Source: Bradyrhizobium diazoefficiens
GTDB taxonomy: Bacteria > Pseudomonadota > Alphaproteobacteria > Rhizobiales > Xanthobacteraceae
Assembly (NCBI RefSeq): GCF_018129965.1
Contig: NZ_JAFCKW010000003.1
Span: 62,001 to 126,000, forward strand
Reading direction: 5' to 3'
Length of the DNA: 64,000 nucleotides
The notes under the pieces are model-generated. The model did no database searches. It worked only from the letters and a program-made list of their open reading frames with translations, and was not told the origin of the DNA. Of the stretch, positions 43,850-53,990 are shown one piece after another (position 1 is the stretch's first letter; every line of letters begins with the position of its first letter). The translations under genes and the position numbers were made by a program.

Positions 43850-44505
43850 GGATGTCCCTCACATTTATCTGGAAAAATGGATGAGCCTTCTGGCGCGCCC
43901 GCCGGGCCCCCATCTGGGCCTGCAGTCAGCGGTGACCTGATACGCGAAACATGGAGGCTCGCCCAACGCCTGGTAGTGTGGCTGCCTAACATGTCAACAT
44001 TGTGCAGCGCAACGCGATCCGGGGTGCGCCGCGCAAATTTAATGACGGGGGAGGATGAGGTTCCCGGTGTGGAGAACCGGAGGTTGAGGTGCTCGATCCC
44101 TCCGTTCCCTCCCCCCTTGTGGGGGAGGGGCAGGGTGGGGGGCCCACAGCGGGATTCCATCGGTTGCACCTCGCCTCGGCGCATCATGAGCAACGCATAC
44201 CTTTTGCTGGGCTACCCCTCTCCCTAGCCCTCCCCCACAAGGGGGGAGGGAACGCACCTCCGTTGAGGGTGCTGTCGTGTCCGCTCGCGAACACTTCCGC
44301 ATCGAACCCGGCCGAATCCTGCGGATGCCGCCTGGCTGCGCCTTGCGGGGGCGACGGGATTAAGGTTATCGCGGCTTTAGGGTTTTCCCGTACCGTGGGG
44401 CCGTGGACCTGCCCGCGGGCGCAGGCGATACTAACCCTTTCTTAAGGCTGTCATTCCCGGCAGCCCGATGTTGTGTGGCGTGACAGCGAGATACAAGCCG
44501 GTCGG
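43850..44505. other. Intergenic stretch with long inverted repeat
   Basis: No gene is visible in these 650 bases. The main structure is the inverted repeat 44104-44253 (separate entry). The phasin promoter lies near 43860-43950. A rho-independent or promoter element for the kinase gene is not clear. Confidence 0.5.
44104..44253. repeat. Inverted repeat with perfect 26-base arms
   Basis: The arms 44104-44129 and 44228-44253 are exact reverse complements (each GTTCCCTCCCCCCTTGTGGG and onward) with about 98 bases between. Each arm is itself near-palindromic. This is a dispersed repeat type of Bradyrhizobium intergenic regions; related forms occur at 52603 and 58577. Confidence 0.85.
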
Positions 44506-47500
44506 ATGACAGTTTCGGATTTCCAGTTGCGAGGAATCGGCGATCCGCGGCTGGCCGTGCACGCGACCTCCGCCCTGCCCGCCTGGCTCTGGTCGATCGA
44601 CGGCGCGCGCGTGCTGTGGGCCAATCCGGTCGGCGCCAAGCTGTTCGGCGCACCCAATGCGACGATGCTGGCGGAGAAGAGCTTCGGCCCCGCCGACAGC
44701 CATCGCCGGCAGATCGTCCGGCTCGGCCTGCAGCTGCCTGCGAGCGGCGCGATGCGGCTGGAGCGGCTGCGCGGTTTCGGCGCCCGGCTCGGCACGCTGA
44801 TGACCTGCGGCTGCGCGCGGCTCGACTTTGCCGACGGCAGCCGCGCCGTGCTCGTCACCGCGATGGATCCCGCCTTGCGCACCATGCCGCTGATCGAGCG
44901 GCTGCATCGCCTCGTCGACGGCGCCACCTTGCCGATGGCGGCGTTCGCACCCGACGGCATGTTCGCCGGCGCCAGCGAAGCGGCGCGCGCCCTGCTCGGC
45001 TTTCGCGATCTCACCGAGGCCGGGCTCGACCAGGCGCGCAGCGATGCGCTGCGCGACGGCCGCGTCGCGACGCCGATCGGCATCGGCCAGATGGTGCTGC
45101 AACGGGTCGGCCTAGGTGCCGATGTCGCGCTGATCGCGCTGATCGAGCCTGCCGCCGCGCATGCGGCGCCGGACGCGGAGACTTTCGCGCGCCAAGTGGA
45201 CACCGCGCCCGAAGTGCAGGTTCACCCGGCGCAAGAGCGCGACGAGGCGCCGCCATCGGCCGATGCGCCCGGCGGGATCGCGATGTTCGATGCGTTCGCC
45301 GAACCGGTCGAAACGCCTTCTGCTACCGAGGCGAGCGAAGCCGCGCCGGAGATGCCGGTTGACCACGTGCCCGACGCCATCGTCCCGCCGCCGGCGGAGC
45401 CGCCTCACCCGCGCCAGCATCCGCTGCGCTTCCTGTGGCAGATGGATGCGCAAGGCCGCTTCCTGCTCGGCTCCGACGAATTCATCCGCCTGATGGGCGC
45501 GCATACCGCGGCCGGCTTCGGCCGGCCCTGGCACGAGATCGCCGAGGAATTTTCGCTCGATCCGGAAGGCCGCGTCGCGCAGGCGCTCGCAAGCCAGGAC
45601 ACATGGGCCGGGATCACCGTGAACTGGCCGGCCGATGGCGGCGAGCATCTGCCGGTCGAACTGGCCGGCCTGCCGGTCTACGACCGCAATCGTAATTTTG
45701 CGGGCTTCCGCGGCTTTGGCGTCTGCCGCGATCTCGACGGCCTGAACCGGCTCGACGCGCTCCGCCGCTATCAGCTGTTCGTCGAACCGCGCGCGCCGCA
45801 GGGCCTGTCCGCGGACGTGGTCGCGCCGACATCTGAAGACGAAACGCCTGAACAGAAGACCGAGCCCGAACCGGTCGCGGAGGCCCCGCCTCCGCCGGCC
45901 GAGCCACCTGCACCCGAGCCTGAGCCGATCTCCAAACCCGAACCGCCCGAGCCCGTCCTCGCAACGCCTTCACACAACACCGAACCGGAAACGCCCGTGG
46001 AAACGCCTCCCAACGTCGTGCCGTTCCGCCCCGCCGGCGATGCGCGGTCACAAGGTGACCAGAGATCACAGGGTGATCCGAGATCACAGGGTGATCAGAG
46101 ATCGCCGACGCTGACGCCGGTCGAGAACAGCGCGTTCAACGAACTCGCCCGGCAATTGTCCGAGCGGCTCGAACGCGATCGCGAGACGATTTCGGCGGTG
46201 AACGTCGAAGCGCCTGCGGCCGAGATCGCGCCCGAACTGCCGATGCGGGAAGTAGAGCCACCGCACGCGCCGGCGCAATGGCTGACCGAACCCGCGCCGC
46301 CCGCGCAGGGCCGCAGCGCGCGCGACCGCGCGCTGCTCGACCTCGTGCCGACGGGCATGCTGATCTACCGGCTCGACCGCCTGCTCTACGCCAACCCCGC
46401 CTTCCTCGCGCGCATGGGCTATGCCAGCATCAGCGCGCTGGAGGATGCCGGCGGACTCGATGCGCTCTATGTCGAGCCGGGCGTGTCCCCGGTCAGCAGC
46501 ACCTCGCAGGCCGGCACGCCGGTGACCATCAGCGCGGCGCTGCCCAATGGCGACGAGCCGCTGCCGACGACCGAAGCGCATCTGCACACGATCGACTGGG
46601 ACGGCGAGAGCGCGCATGCGCTGATCTGCGCGCTGCCGCAGCCTGTAACCGTCGTGCCTGCCCCCGCCGCGGCGATCGCCGCGCCGCCGATTGCCGCCGA
46701 GCCCGTGGTCGCGGAGCCGCTCCCCTCCGTGCCCGAACCCGAGGCCGGCGAAGCCGACGCGGAAGATCTCGCCGCGATCCTCGACACCACGGCCGAGGGC
46801 ATCGTGATGTTCGACGCCGAAGGCAACATCCACGCCTGCAACCGCAGCGCCGAGGCGCTGTTCGGCTATGACGGCGAAACCCTGATGCAGCAGAATCTGG
46901 TGACGCTGTTCGCGCCGGAGAGCCAGCCTGTCGTGATCGACTATCTGGAAAATCTCAAGAGCCAGGATATCGCCAGCCTGCTCGACCATGGCCGCGAGGT
47001 GCTGGGCCGCGAGAGGAAGGGCGGCGTGCTGCCGCTCGCCATGATCATGGGCCGCACCCGGCCGGACGGCCCGAACTTCTTCGCCGTGTTCCGCGACCTC
47101 TCGCAGAGCAAGAAGGGCGAGAGCGAGCTGCACAACGCGCGGCGTCTCGCCGACGGCGCGGCCAATGCCAAGGCCGACATGCTGGCACGGATCAGCCACG
47201 AGATCCGCACGCCGCTCAACGCCATCATCGGCTTTGCCGAAGTGATGATCTCCGAACGCTTCGGCACGCTCGGCAACGAGCGCTACGGCGAATACATGAA
47301 GGACATCCGCGCCTCCGGCGAGCGCGTCATCACCATCATCGACGATCTCCTGGAACTGTCGCGGATCGAGACCGGCAAGCTCGATCTCAGCTTCGCCAAC
47401 ATCAACCTCAACGACCTCGTCGAGGCCTGTGTCACCGTGATGCAGCCGCAGGCCAACCGCGAGCGCATCATCATCCGCACCTCGCTCGCCCATGCGCTGC

Positions 47501-47859
47501 CGCAGGTGACGGCGGACGCGCGCGCGATGCGGCAGATCACGATGAATTTGATCTCGAACTCGATCCGGCTCGCCAGCGCCGGCGGCCAGGTCATCGTCTC
47601 GACCGCGCTGTCCGATCGCGGCGAGATATGCTTGCGCATCCGCGACACCGGCCATGGCCTCAGCGAACGCGAGGTCGCCGCCGCGATGGAGCCGTTCCGC
47701 ACGCCGCCGCCCGGCGACGCCGCGGATAGCGCAGCGCTGAGCCTGTCGCTGACCAAGGCGCTGGTCGAAGCCAACCGCGCCCGCTTCAACATCAAGAGCG
47801 CGGCGAACTCGGGCACGCTGATCGAAGTCGTGTTCGCGCCGGTGACGGCGGGGGCGTAA
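44506..47859 (+). CDS. PAS-domain sensor histidine kinase (PdhS/PleC-like)
   Basis: A 1117-residue soluble kinase. PAS-like segments lie near 15-60 and 140-230, a longer one at about 315-400, then a Pro/Glu-rich linker (about 440-550) with three copies of RSQGD, another PAS near 610-690 and a final one at about 755-870. The H-box ARISHEIRTPLNAIIGFAEV and N-box NLISNSIRL are intact and DTGHGLSE gives G1, but the G2 position is DSAALSLSLTKALVE, lacking the usual GxGLGL. In alphaproteobacteria this group acts on DivK/CtrA cell-cycle control. ATG 44506 is chosen over GTG 44473. It is convergent with the TadG-like gene, 21 bp apart. Confidence 0.88.
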   Translation: MTVSDFQLRGIGDPRLAVHATSALPAWLWSIDGARVLWANPVGAKLFGAPNATMLAEKSFGPADSHRRQIVRLGLQLPASGAMRLERLRGFGARLGTLMTCGCARLDFADGSRAVLVTAMDPALRTMPLIERLHRLVDGATLPMAAFAPDGMFAGASEAARALLGFRDLTEAGLDQARSDALRDGRVATPIGIGQMVLQRVGLGADVALIALIEPAAAHAAPDAETFARQVDTAPEVQVHPAQERDEAPPSADAPGGIAMFDAFAEPVETPSATEASEAAPEMPVDHVPDAIVPPPAEPPHPRQHPLRFLWQMDAQGRFLLGSDEFIRLMGAHTAAGFGRPWHEIAEEFSLDPEGRVAQALASQDTWAGITVNWPADGGEHLPVELAGLPVYDRNRNFAGFRGFGVCRDLDGLNRLDALRRYQLFVEPRAPQGLSADVVAPTSEDETPEQKTEPEPVAEAPPPPAEPPAPEPEPISKPEPPEPVLATPSHNTEPETPVETPPNVVPFRPAGDARSQGDQRSQGDPRSQGDQRSPTLTPVENSAFNELARQLSERLERDRETISAVNVEAPAAEIAPELPMREVEPPHAPAQWLTEPAPPAQGRSARDRALLDLVPTGMLIYRLDRLLYANPAFLARMGYASISALEDAGGLDALYVEPGVSPVSSTSQAGTPVTISAALPNGDEPLPTTEAHLHTIDWDGESAHALICALPQPVTVVPAPAAAIAAPPIAAEPVVAEPLPSVPEPEAGEADAEDLAAILDTTAEGIVMFDAEGNIHACNRSAEALFGYDGETLMQQNLVTLFAPESQPVVIDYLENLKSQDIASLLDHGREVLGRERKGGVLPLAMIMGRTRPDGPNFFAVFRDLSQSKKGESELHNARRLADGAANAKADMLARISHEIRTPLNAIIGFAEVMISERFGTLGNERYGEYMKDIRASGERVITIIDDLLELSRIETGKLDLSFANINLNDLVEACVTVMQPQANRERIIIRTSLAHALPQVTADARAMRQITMNLISNSIRLASAGGQVIVSTALSDRGEICLRIRDTGHGLSEREVAAAMEPFRTPPPGDAADSAALSLSLTKALVEANRARFNIKSAANSGTLIEVVFAPVTAGA
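46045..46098 (+). repeat. In-frame 18-base tandem repeat, three copies
   Basis: Three 18-base units at 46045-46062, 46063-46080 and 46081-46098 encode RSQGDQ, RSQGDP and RSQGDQ within the linker of the kinase. The last two units share the palindrome GATCACAGGGTGATC. This is a replication-slippage site. Confidence 0.85.
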
Positions 47860-47880
47860 GAGGCCCGACGTGGCGGCTGG

Positions 47881-49248
47881 TCAACGCGCCACGCGCAGCT
47901 TGGAAATTGAAACCCCGATCTGCGCGAAGGCCGAGGCAATCTGGCTCGGCTGCGTCAGCAGGAAGAACTTTCCCGTGTCGCTGGCGCAGGCCGGCAGGAC
48001 CGCCGACTGGCCGGCACCGTCGGTGTCGATCTGAACGGTGTAGATCGTCACGCCCGATTTCTTGATGTTGGTGCACAGCGTGGTCATGCGCGTATCGACC
48101 TGCGTGCTGATGCTGGAGCCGTCTCCGTACCATCGATCCTCGGTGTTGAGCCCGTCGGTGAACAACACGATGATGTGCTGATAGGTGTTGTTCGAGGATT
48201 CCGCCGGCGCATTCAGCGGCGATTGCTGCAGCAGCGACAGCCAGCCCCACAACAGGCCGACCGTCTGGTTGGTCGCGCCCTGGGCCGTCATCGATGCGAT
48301 CGAGGTCTTGATCGCGGACCAGTTGTAGCTGAGCGGCGTGATGGCCGCCACCGGGCAGGACTGATCCTGGTCCGCGATGAAATAGGTCGACGTCGAAGTC
48401 GGCGCCGTCGCGGTCACGTCGTAGCTCTGATCGCGATCGGTGACGCAGCCATTCCATTGCGACTTGCTCGAGCTGCTCGGCGTGTGATTCCATGTGTAGC
48501 CATGGCCGACGCACTGGGCATAGGTCAGCCAGTATCCGCCGCTGCAATAGGTATTCCACGGCTGGCTGGAATTGCTGTAGTTCTTGGCGTCCCAGAGATC
48601 CCAGCGCAGCCAGCTCGCCGCGACATTCGACGTGCCGACATTGACATCGACCTCGAAGGGGATGACGGAGATGTAGACGTCGCCGTTGTTGACCGCGAGG
48701 TTGGACAGCTGGGTGACGAGATTCGTCGCCGCCGTCTGCAGATTGCCGATCTTGTTGTAGTCGTTCATCGAGCCGGTGTTGTCGAGCACCATCGCGACCC
48801 TGAGCAGGCTCGCACCCCACGTCGCCGTCGAAGTACCGTTGAACCCCAGCGTGGGGTAGCCGGCGACCTGCAGGAAATTCGTGGGGATGGTGCCCGAACC
48901 GGTGACCTGAATGGTCGCCCCGGCGCCGCTTCCCGCCGCCGTATACGTCGCCGATACGGACACGGACTGCGCCTGCGCGTTGCTGAACAGGCCCGAAAAG
49001 TAGGACTGCGCCTTGGCATTGACCTGGGCGGAGGTGATCACGCCGGTCGATAGATCCCTCGAGAGCATCAGCGAGGTCGAGTCGAGCGCGGCCTGCATCT
49101 GCGTGCGCGCCCGCACGGCCTGGCTGTAGTCCACGGCCATGCCGAGGAAGCTGATGAGAGGGATCAGCGCAATGGCGAAGATGACGGCGATGTTGCCCCG
49201 GCGATCTCGCGAGAACCGCCGCAATTCCCGAACATTCCGGTGAGCCAT
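47881..49248 (-). CDS. TadG-like pilus-assembly protein with VWA domain
   Basis: A 455-residue protein: a TadE/TadG N-terminus (RDRRGNIAVIFAIALIPLIS, one membrane segment) and then a von Willebrand A domain with the MIDAS motif DNTGSMNDY and later LFTDGLNTEDR. TadG is a minor pseudopilin of the tight-adherence (Flp) system. No other tad gene is in the window, which is common as stand-alone TadG-like genes are frequent in Bradyrhizobium. Stop is 21 bp from the convergent kinase stop. Confidence 0.87.
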   Translation of the reverse strand: MAHRNVRELRRFSRDRRGNIAVIFAIALIPLISFLGMAVDYSQAVRARTQMQAALDSTSLMLSRDLSTGVITSAQVNAKAQSYFSGLFSNAQAQSVSVSATYTAAGSGAGATIQVTGSGTIPTNFLQVAGYPTLGFNGTSTATWGASLLRVAMVLDNTGSMNDYNKIGNLQTAATNLVTQLSNLAVNNGDVYISVIPFEVDVNVGTSNVAASWLRWDLWDAKNYSNSSQPWNTYCSGGYWLTYAQCVGHGYTWNHTPSSSSKSQWNGCVTDRDQSYDVTATAPTSTSTYFIADQDQSCPVAAITPLSYNWSAIKTSIASMTAQGATNQTVGLLWGWLSLLQQSPLNAPAESSNNTYQHIIVLFTDGLNTEDRWYGDGSSISTQVDTRMTTLCTNIKKSGVTIYTVQIDTDGAGQSAVLPACASDTGKFFLLTQPSQIASAFAQIGVSISKLRVAR

Positions 49249-49453
49249 ACTGCTCCGCTATGTCAGATGAGGGCGTGTCACTGTCTGAATATGATTTCGT
49301 CCGCCGCTGCAGCGTGGATCTGCGGGCGGGGGATCAGAACATTCCGAAGTACCGAGCATTGAGCTTGGCAGGGCTTGGCAAATATTCGGTTAAACGCAGT
49401 CAAATGCGAATGGACGGCCCGGTCCGCCGCGCCGGCGCCGATCCGCCGACAAA

Positions 49454-49481
49454 AAAGGGCACGGCTCGCGCCGTGCCCTTT
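49454..49481 (-). terminator. Thiolase terminator
   Basis: AAAGGGCACGGC (49454-49465) pairs perfectly with 49470-49481 around a TCGC loop; the minus-strand reading is followed by TTT. It lies 22 bases after the thiolase stop. Confidence 0.85.
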
Positions 49482-49503
49482 CGCATTCAGCGCGGCGATC
49501 GCC

Positions 49504-50676
49504 TCAGCTGTAGATCTCGAACAGGCCGGCGCCGCCCTGGCCGCCGCCGATGCACATGGTCACGACGCCCCACTTGGCCTTGCGGCGCGCACCTTCCTGC
49601 AGGAGGTGGCCGGTGAGACGCGCGCCGGTCATGCCGAAAGGATGGCCGATCGCGATCGAGCCGCCGTTGACGTTGTACTTGGCGGGATCGATGCCGAGCT
49701 TGTCGCGCGAATACAGGCACTGGCTGGCGAAGGCCTCGTTGAGCTCCCACAGATCGATGTCGTCGATCTTCAGGCCGTGACGCTTGAGCAGCTTCGGCAC
49801 GGCGAAGATCGGGCCGATGCCCATCTCGTCGGGCTCGCAGCCGGCAGCAGCCCAGGCGACGAAGCGGCCGAGCGGCTTGAGGCCGCGCTTCTCGGCATCC
49901 TTGGCTTCCATCAGCACCACGGCGGCGGCGCCGTCGGAGAGCTGGCTGGCATTGCCGGCGGTGACGAACTTGCCGGGGCCCTTCACCGGCTCGAGCTTGG
50001 CGAGACCCTCCAGCGTGGTCTCGGGGCGGTTGCATTCGTCGCGATCGACGACGTAGTCGACGATGCTCTCGGCCTTGGTCGCCTTGTCGACCACCTTCAT
50101 CTTGGTCTTCATCGGGACGATTTCGTCCTTGAACTTGCCGGCCTGCTGCGCCGCGGCCATGCGGCGCTGCGATTCCAGCGAATATTCGTCCTGGTATTCG
50201 CGGCTGAGCTTGTAGCGCTCGGCGACGATGTCGGCGGTATCGATCATCGCCATGAAGATGTCGGGCGCGGTCTTGAGCAGCTCCGGATCGACCGTCTCCT
50301 TCGGCGTCGCGCCGCCCGGCATCGAAATGCTCTCGACGCCGCCGGCGACGATGCAGTCGGCGCCGTCCGAACGGATCGAATTGGCGGCCATCGCGATGGT
50401 CTGCAGGCCCGAGGAGCAGAACCGGTTCACCGAGACGCCGCCGGTCGACTTGGGCAGACCCGCGAGCAGCGCGGCCTGGCGGCCGATGTTCGGCGCGCCA
50501 TGGGCGCAATTGCCGAGATAGCAATCCTCGACATAGTCCTTCTCGACGCCGGCGCGGTCGACCGCGTGCTGGATCGCATGCGCGGCCAGCGACATCGGCG
50601 GCGTGATGTTGAACCCGCCGCGGCCGGACTTGGCAAGGCCCGTGCGCGCATAGGAAACGATGACGGCTTCACGCAT
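49504..50676 (-). CDS. Acetyl-CoA C-acyltransferase (thiolase)
   Basis: A 390-residue thiolase with all catalytic blocks: nucleophile Cys in VNRFCSSGLQT (about 88-98), His in GGSIAIGHPFGMTGAR and the second Cys in MCIGGGQGGAG. Length is standard. It starts at ATG 50676, after GGGAG; the longer reading to 50757 is upstream leader. The enzyme either cleaves 3-ketoacyl-CoA in beta-oxidation or condenses acetyl-CoA; the FadA/degradative type (MPGGATPKETVDPELL) is likelier. It stands as a single gene. Confidence 0.92.
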   Translation of the reverse strand: MREAVIVSYARTGLAKSGRGGFNITPPMSLAAHAIQHAVDRAGVEKDYVEDCYLGNCAHGAPNIGRQAALLAGLPKSTGGVSVNRFCSSGLQTIAMAANSIRSDGADCIVAGGVESISMPGGATPKETVDPELLKTAPDIFMAMIDTADIVAERYKLSREYQDEYSLESQRRMAAAQQAGKFKDEIVPMKTKMKVVDKATKAESIVDYVVDRDECNRPETTLEGLAKLEPVKGPGKFVTAGNASQLSDGAAAVVLMEAKDAEKRGLKPLGRFVAWAAAGCEPDEMGIGPIFAVPKLLKRHGLKIDDIDLWELNEAFASQCLYSRDKLGIDPAKYNVNGGSIAIGHPFGMTGARLTGHLLQEGARRKAKWGVVTMCIGGGQGGAGLFEIYS

Positions 50677-50807
50677 TGTTTTCTCCCTTTCGGACAGTGG
50701 TACGGAGGCGTTGGTACGAGGCTTCGGTAACAGGCGGTCTTGGCGCCATTTACACAAAGTTTGGCTGCCTTGGGGGAAAATAAAGCGGGCGCGGCATCAA
50801 CAAAAAC

Positions 50808-50829
50808 GCCGCCCTCAAGGGAGGGCGGC
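50808..50829 (-). terminator. serA terminator
   Basis: GCCGCCCTC (50808-50816) pairs with 50821-50829 around AAGG; on the minus strand TTTTT follows. It lies about 100 bases past the serA stop and 131 bp upstream of the thiolase start. Confidence 0.8.
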
Positions 50830-50880
50830 GCCGTTGTTCCGCAGGTCGGAATTTATGAAATGATGGTCGTCATTCCGAGT

Positions 50881-50917
50881 CCGTGGATGGCCGGGACAAG
50901 CCCGGCCATGACGACGG
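50881..50917. repeat. Dispersed hairpin repeat
   Basis: ATGGCCGGG (50887-50895) pairs with CCCGGCCAT (50901-50909), with outer CCGT/ACGG pairs. This GGCCGGGACAAGCCCGGCC hairpin is a well-known scattered motif of Bradyrhizobium intergenic regions. Confidence 0.7.
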
Positions 50918-50929
50918 AGAAACCTTCGT

Positions 50930-52519
50930 TCAGAACGTCAGCGCCTTGACCTGCTTGACCTGCGGCAGGGCCTGCACCTTGGCGAGCAGGTCGGCCGGCA
51001 CCGCGCCGTCGACCTCGACCAGGGCGATGGCATCGGAGCCCGGCGCGACGCGGCCGAGATGGAAAGTGGCGATGTTGATCCTGGCGTCGCCCAGCAGGCC
51101 CGCGAACTTGCCGATGAAGCCCGGTTTGTCCTCGTTGGTCACGTAGATCATCGACTTGCCGAATTCGGCATCGACGCGGATGCCCTTGATGTCGACGAGG
51201 CGCGGCTTGCCGTCGGCATAGACGGTGCCCGAGACCGACCGTTCCTGCTTCTCGGTGGTGACGGTGACGGTGATCAGGCTCTCATAGTCGCTCTGCGCGG
51301 CGCGGACGATCTCGTCCACCACCATGCCGCGCTCCTTGGCGACGACGGGGGCGGAGACCACGTTGACCTCGCCCAGCATCGGCCGCAGCAGGCCCGACAG
51401 CACGGCCGAGGTGATCGCCTTGATCTTCATCTCGGCGACGTTGCCCTCATAGGTGATCTGCACCTTGAGTATGCCGGAATCGGTGAGCTGGCCGGCGAAC
51501 GAGCCGAGCTTCTCGGCGAGCGCGATGAAGGGCTTCAGCTTCGGCGCTTCTTCCGCCGTGATCGACGGGAAGTTGACCGCGTTCGAGATCGCACCGGTGA
51601 GAAGATAGTCCGACATCTGCTCGGCGACCTGGAGCGCGACGTTCTCCTGCGCTTCGGTGGTGGAGGCGCCGAGATGCGGCGTGCAGATCACGTTGGGATG
51701 GCCGAACAGCACGTTCGCGGTGGCGGGCTCCTCGACGAAGACGTCGAAGGCGGCGCCAGCCATGTGCTTGGAATTGAGCGCATCGACCACCGCCTGCTCG
51801 TCGACGAGACCGCCGCGGGCGCAGTTGATCAGGCGCACGCCCTTCTTCATCTTGGCGATCGCGGCCGCATCGATGATGTTTTTGGTCTTCTCGGTGAGCG
51901 GGGTGTGCAGCGTGATGAAATCGGCGCGCTTCAGGAGGTCGTCAAGCTCGACCTTCTCCACGCCGATATCCTTGGCGCGCTCCGGTGACAGGAACGGATC
52001 GAAGGCGATCACCTTCATGCGCAGGCCGAGCGCGCGGTCGGCGACGATCGAGCCGATATTGCCGCAGCCGACCACGCCGAGCACCTTGCCTGTGATCTCG
52101 ACGCCCATGAAGCGGTTCTTCTCCCACTTGCCGGACTGGGTCGAGGCGTCGGCCTGCGGAATCTCGCGGGCCAGCGCCAGCATGAGCGTGATCGCATGCT
52201 CGGCGGTCGTGATCGAATTGCCGAACGGCGTGTTCATCACGATGATGCCCTTGGCCGTCGCTGCGGGAATCTCGACATTGTCGACGCCGATGCCGGCGCG
52301 GCCGATCACCTTGAGCCTGGTCGCCTTCTCCAGGATCTTGGCGGTCGCCTTGGTGGCGGAGCGGATCGCGAGGCCGTCGTAATTGCCGATGATCTCGGCG
52401 AGCTTGTCCTTGTCCTTGCCGAGGTTGGGCTGGAAGTCGACCTCAACGCCGCGATCCTTGAAGATCTGCACGGCAGCGGGCGAGAGCGCGTCAGAAATGA
52501 GAACTTTGGGTTTGGTCAT
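50930..52519 (-). CDS. serA: D-3-phosphoglycerate dehydrogenase
   Basis: A 529-residue enzyme of the long SerA type: NAD fold with GVVGCGNIGSIVADRA (about 146-161), active-site Arg in NCARGGLVDE, Glu and His in VFVEEP and CTPHLGAST; then an intervening domain (about 315-450) and a C-terminal ACT domain (MIYVTNEDKPGFIG). It makes 3-phosphohydroxypyruvate in serine synthesis. The next gene upstream is serC, so both steps are encoded together on the minus strand, separated by a repeat-rich 219 bp. Confidence 0.97.
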   Translation of the reverse strand: MTKPKVLISDALSPAAVQIFKDRGVEVDFQPNLGKDKDKLAEIIGNYDGLAIRSATKATAKILEKATRLKVIGRAGIGVDNVEIPAATAKGIIVMNTPFGNSITTAEHAITLMLALAREIPQADASTQSGKWEKNRFMGVEITGKVLGVVGCGNIGSIVADRALGLRMKVIAFDPFLSPERAKDIGVEKVELDDLLKRADFITLHTPLTEKTKNIIDAAAIAKMKKGVRLINCARGGLVDEQAVVDALNSKHMAGAAFDVFVEEPATANVLFGHPNVICTPHLGASTTEAQENVALQVAEQMSDYLLTGAISNAVNFPSITAEEAPKLKPFIALAEKLGSFAGQLTDSGILKVQITYEGNVAEMKIKAITSAVLSGLLRPMLGEVNVVSAPVVAKERGMVVDEIVRAAQSDYESLITVTVTTEKQERSVSGTVYADGKPRLVDIKGIRVDAEFGKSMIYVTNEDKPGFIGKFAGLLGDARINIATFHLGRVAPGSDAIALVEVDGAVPADLLAKVQALPQVKQVKALTF

Positions 52520-52602
52520 GGGTGTGTCCTATCCCTCCCTCAGGGGAGGATCGGCCTGCAAAGGCCGGAATGTGTCGAGAGCCGCTGAGATTCTTACTCT
52601 CC

Positions 52603-52725
52603 CTCTCCCCGTTCTTACGGGGGGAGGGTTGGGGTGAGGGCAGCCACAGGCGAGGTGCTCGTGGAGAGAGCCCCTCACCGGAATCGCTGCGCGACCCGGC
52701 CTATCCCCGTAAGAAAGGGGGAGAG
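52603..52725. repeat. Imperfect inverted repeat between serC and serA
   Basis: Arms 52603-52624 and 52705-52725 are near-perfect reverse complements (CCCCGTAAGAA core). The form resembles the repeats at 44104 and 58577. It fills most of the gap between the two serine genes. Confidence 0.75.
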
Positions 52726-52738
52726 GCGAAGAGAGCAA

Positions 52739-53911
52739 TTACGCTGCCTTGGCCAGCGTGGCCTTGGTCTCGGCGAAGGCCCAGTCGATCCACTGCGTCA
52801 GCAGCTCGACGTCCCGGGCTTCGACGGTCGCGCCGCACCAGATCCGCAGGCCCGCCGGCGCGTCGCGGTAATAGGCGAAGTCGTAGCCGGCGCCTTCCTT
52901 CTCGACGAGGGCAACCAGCTTCTTGGAGAACTCCGCCTGCGCGTCGTCCGAGAGCGAGGTGATCGCGGGGTCGGTGAACTTCAGGCACACCGAGGTGTTG
53001 GAACGGATCGCGGCGTCCCTGGCCAGGAAGTCGATCCAGGGCGTCTTCGCCTTCCAGTCGGCCAGCACCCTGGTGTTGGCGTCGGCGCGCGCGATCAGCG
53101 CCTTGAGGCCGCCGATCGACTTGGCCCAGTTCAGCGCATCGAGGTAATCCTCGACGCAGAGCATCGACGGCGTGTTGATGGTTTCACCGACGAAGATGCC
53201 TTCGTTGATCTTGCCGCCCTTGGTCATACGGAAGATCTTCGGCAGCGGCCAGGCCGGCTTGTAGGTCTCGAGCCGCTCCACCGCGCGCGGGGAGAGGATC
53301 AGCATGCCGTGCGCGGCCTCGCCGCCGAGCGCCTTCTGCCAGGAGAAGGTGACGACGTCGAGCTTGGGCCAGTCCAGGGCTTGCGCGAACGCGGCCGACG
53401 TCGCGTCGCAGATGGTCAGGCCTTCGCGCGTCGCACTGATCCAGTCGGCGTTGGGCACGCGCACGCCGGAGGTGGTGCCGTTCCAGGTGAAGACGACGTC
53501 GCTGTTCGGATCGACCTTGGAGAGATCGGGGATCTCACCGTAAGCCGCGTTCAGCTTGGTGACGTCCTTGAGCTTCAATTCCTTGACGATGTCGCTGACC
53601 CAGCCCTCGCCGAAGGATTCCCACGCGAGCGTAGTGACGGGGCGCGCACCGAGCAGCGACCACAGTGCCATCTCGACCGCGCCGGTGTCCGACGCCGGCA
53701 CGATGCCGATGCGATAATCGGCGGGCACTTCAAGCACTTCGCGCGTCAGATCGATCGCGAGCTTGAGCTTGGTCTTGCCGACCTTCGCGCGATGCGAACG
53801 GCCGAGCGGTGCGTCCTTGATATTTTGGGCGTTCCATCCGGGGCGCTTGGCGCAGGGACCGGAGGAGAAATGCGGCACGTTGGGCCGCGAAGCGGGCTTC
53901 GCTACAGTCAT
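52739..53911 (-). CDS. serC: Phosphoserine aminotransferase
   Basis: A 390-residue class V aminotransferase, the alphaproteobacterial SerC type. [18 protein letters not shown] gives the N-terminus, [17 protein letters not shown] the early PLP region, and [21 protein letters not shown] the PLP lysine. It converts 3-phosphohydroxypyruvate with glutamate to phosphoserine. It lies upstream of serA on the same strand; a long repeat separates the two. It is the second step of serine synthesis. Confidence 0.96.
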   Translation of the reverse strand: MTVAKPASRPNVPHFSSGPCAKRPGWNAQNIKDAPLGRSHRAKVGKTKLKLAIDLTREVLEVPADYRIGIVPASDTGAVEMALWSLLGARPVTTLAWESFGEGWVSDIVKELKLKDVTKLNAAYGEIPDLSKVDPNSDVVFTWNGTTSGVRVPNADWISATREGLTICDATSAAFAQALDWPKLDVVTFSWQKALGGEAAHGMLILSPRAVERLETYKPAWPLPKIFRMTKGGKINEGIFVGETINTPSMLCVEDYLDALNWAKSIGGLKALIARADANTRVLADWKAKTPWIDFLARDAAIRSNTSVCLKFTDPAITSLSDDAQAEFSKKLVALVEKEGAGYDFAYYRDAPAGLRIWCGATVEARDVELLTQWIDWAFAETKATLAKAA

Positions 53912-53990
53912 GATCTACCCTTCCAGATAGTAAGCCTCCCGTTGGGGGGAGGTGTCCCGCCGCGGCTGATACGGGAAACGGGAAGACCCG

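Noticed and set aside
46084..47655. A 523-residue minus-strand frame opposite the histidine kinase
   Set aside because: Antisense to intact H, N and G1 boxes; no domain in the shadow.
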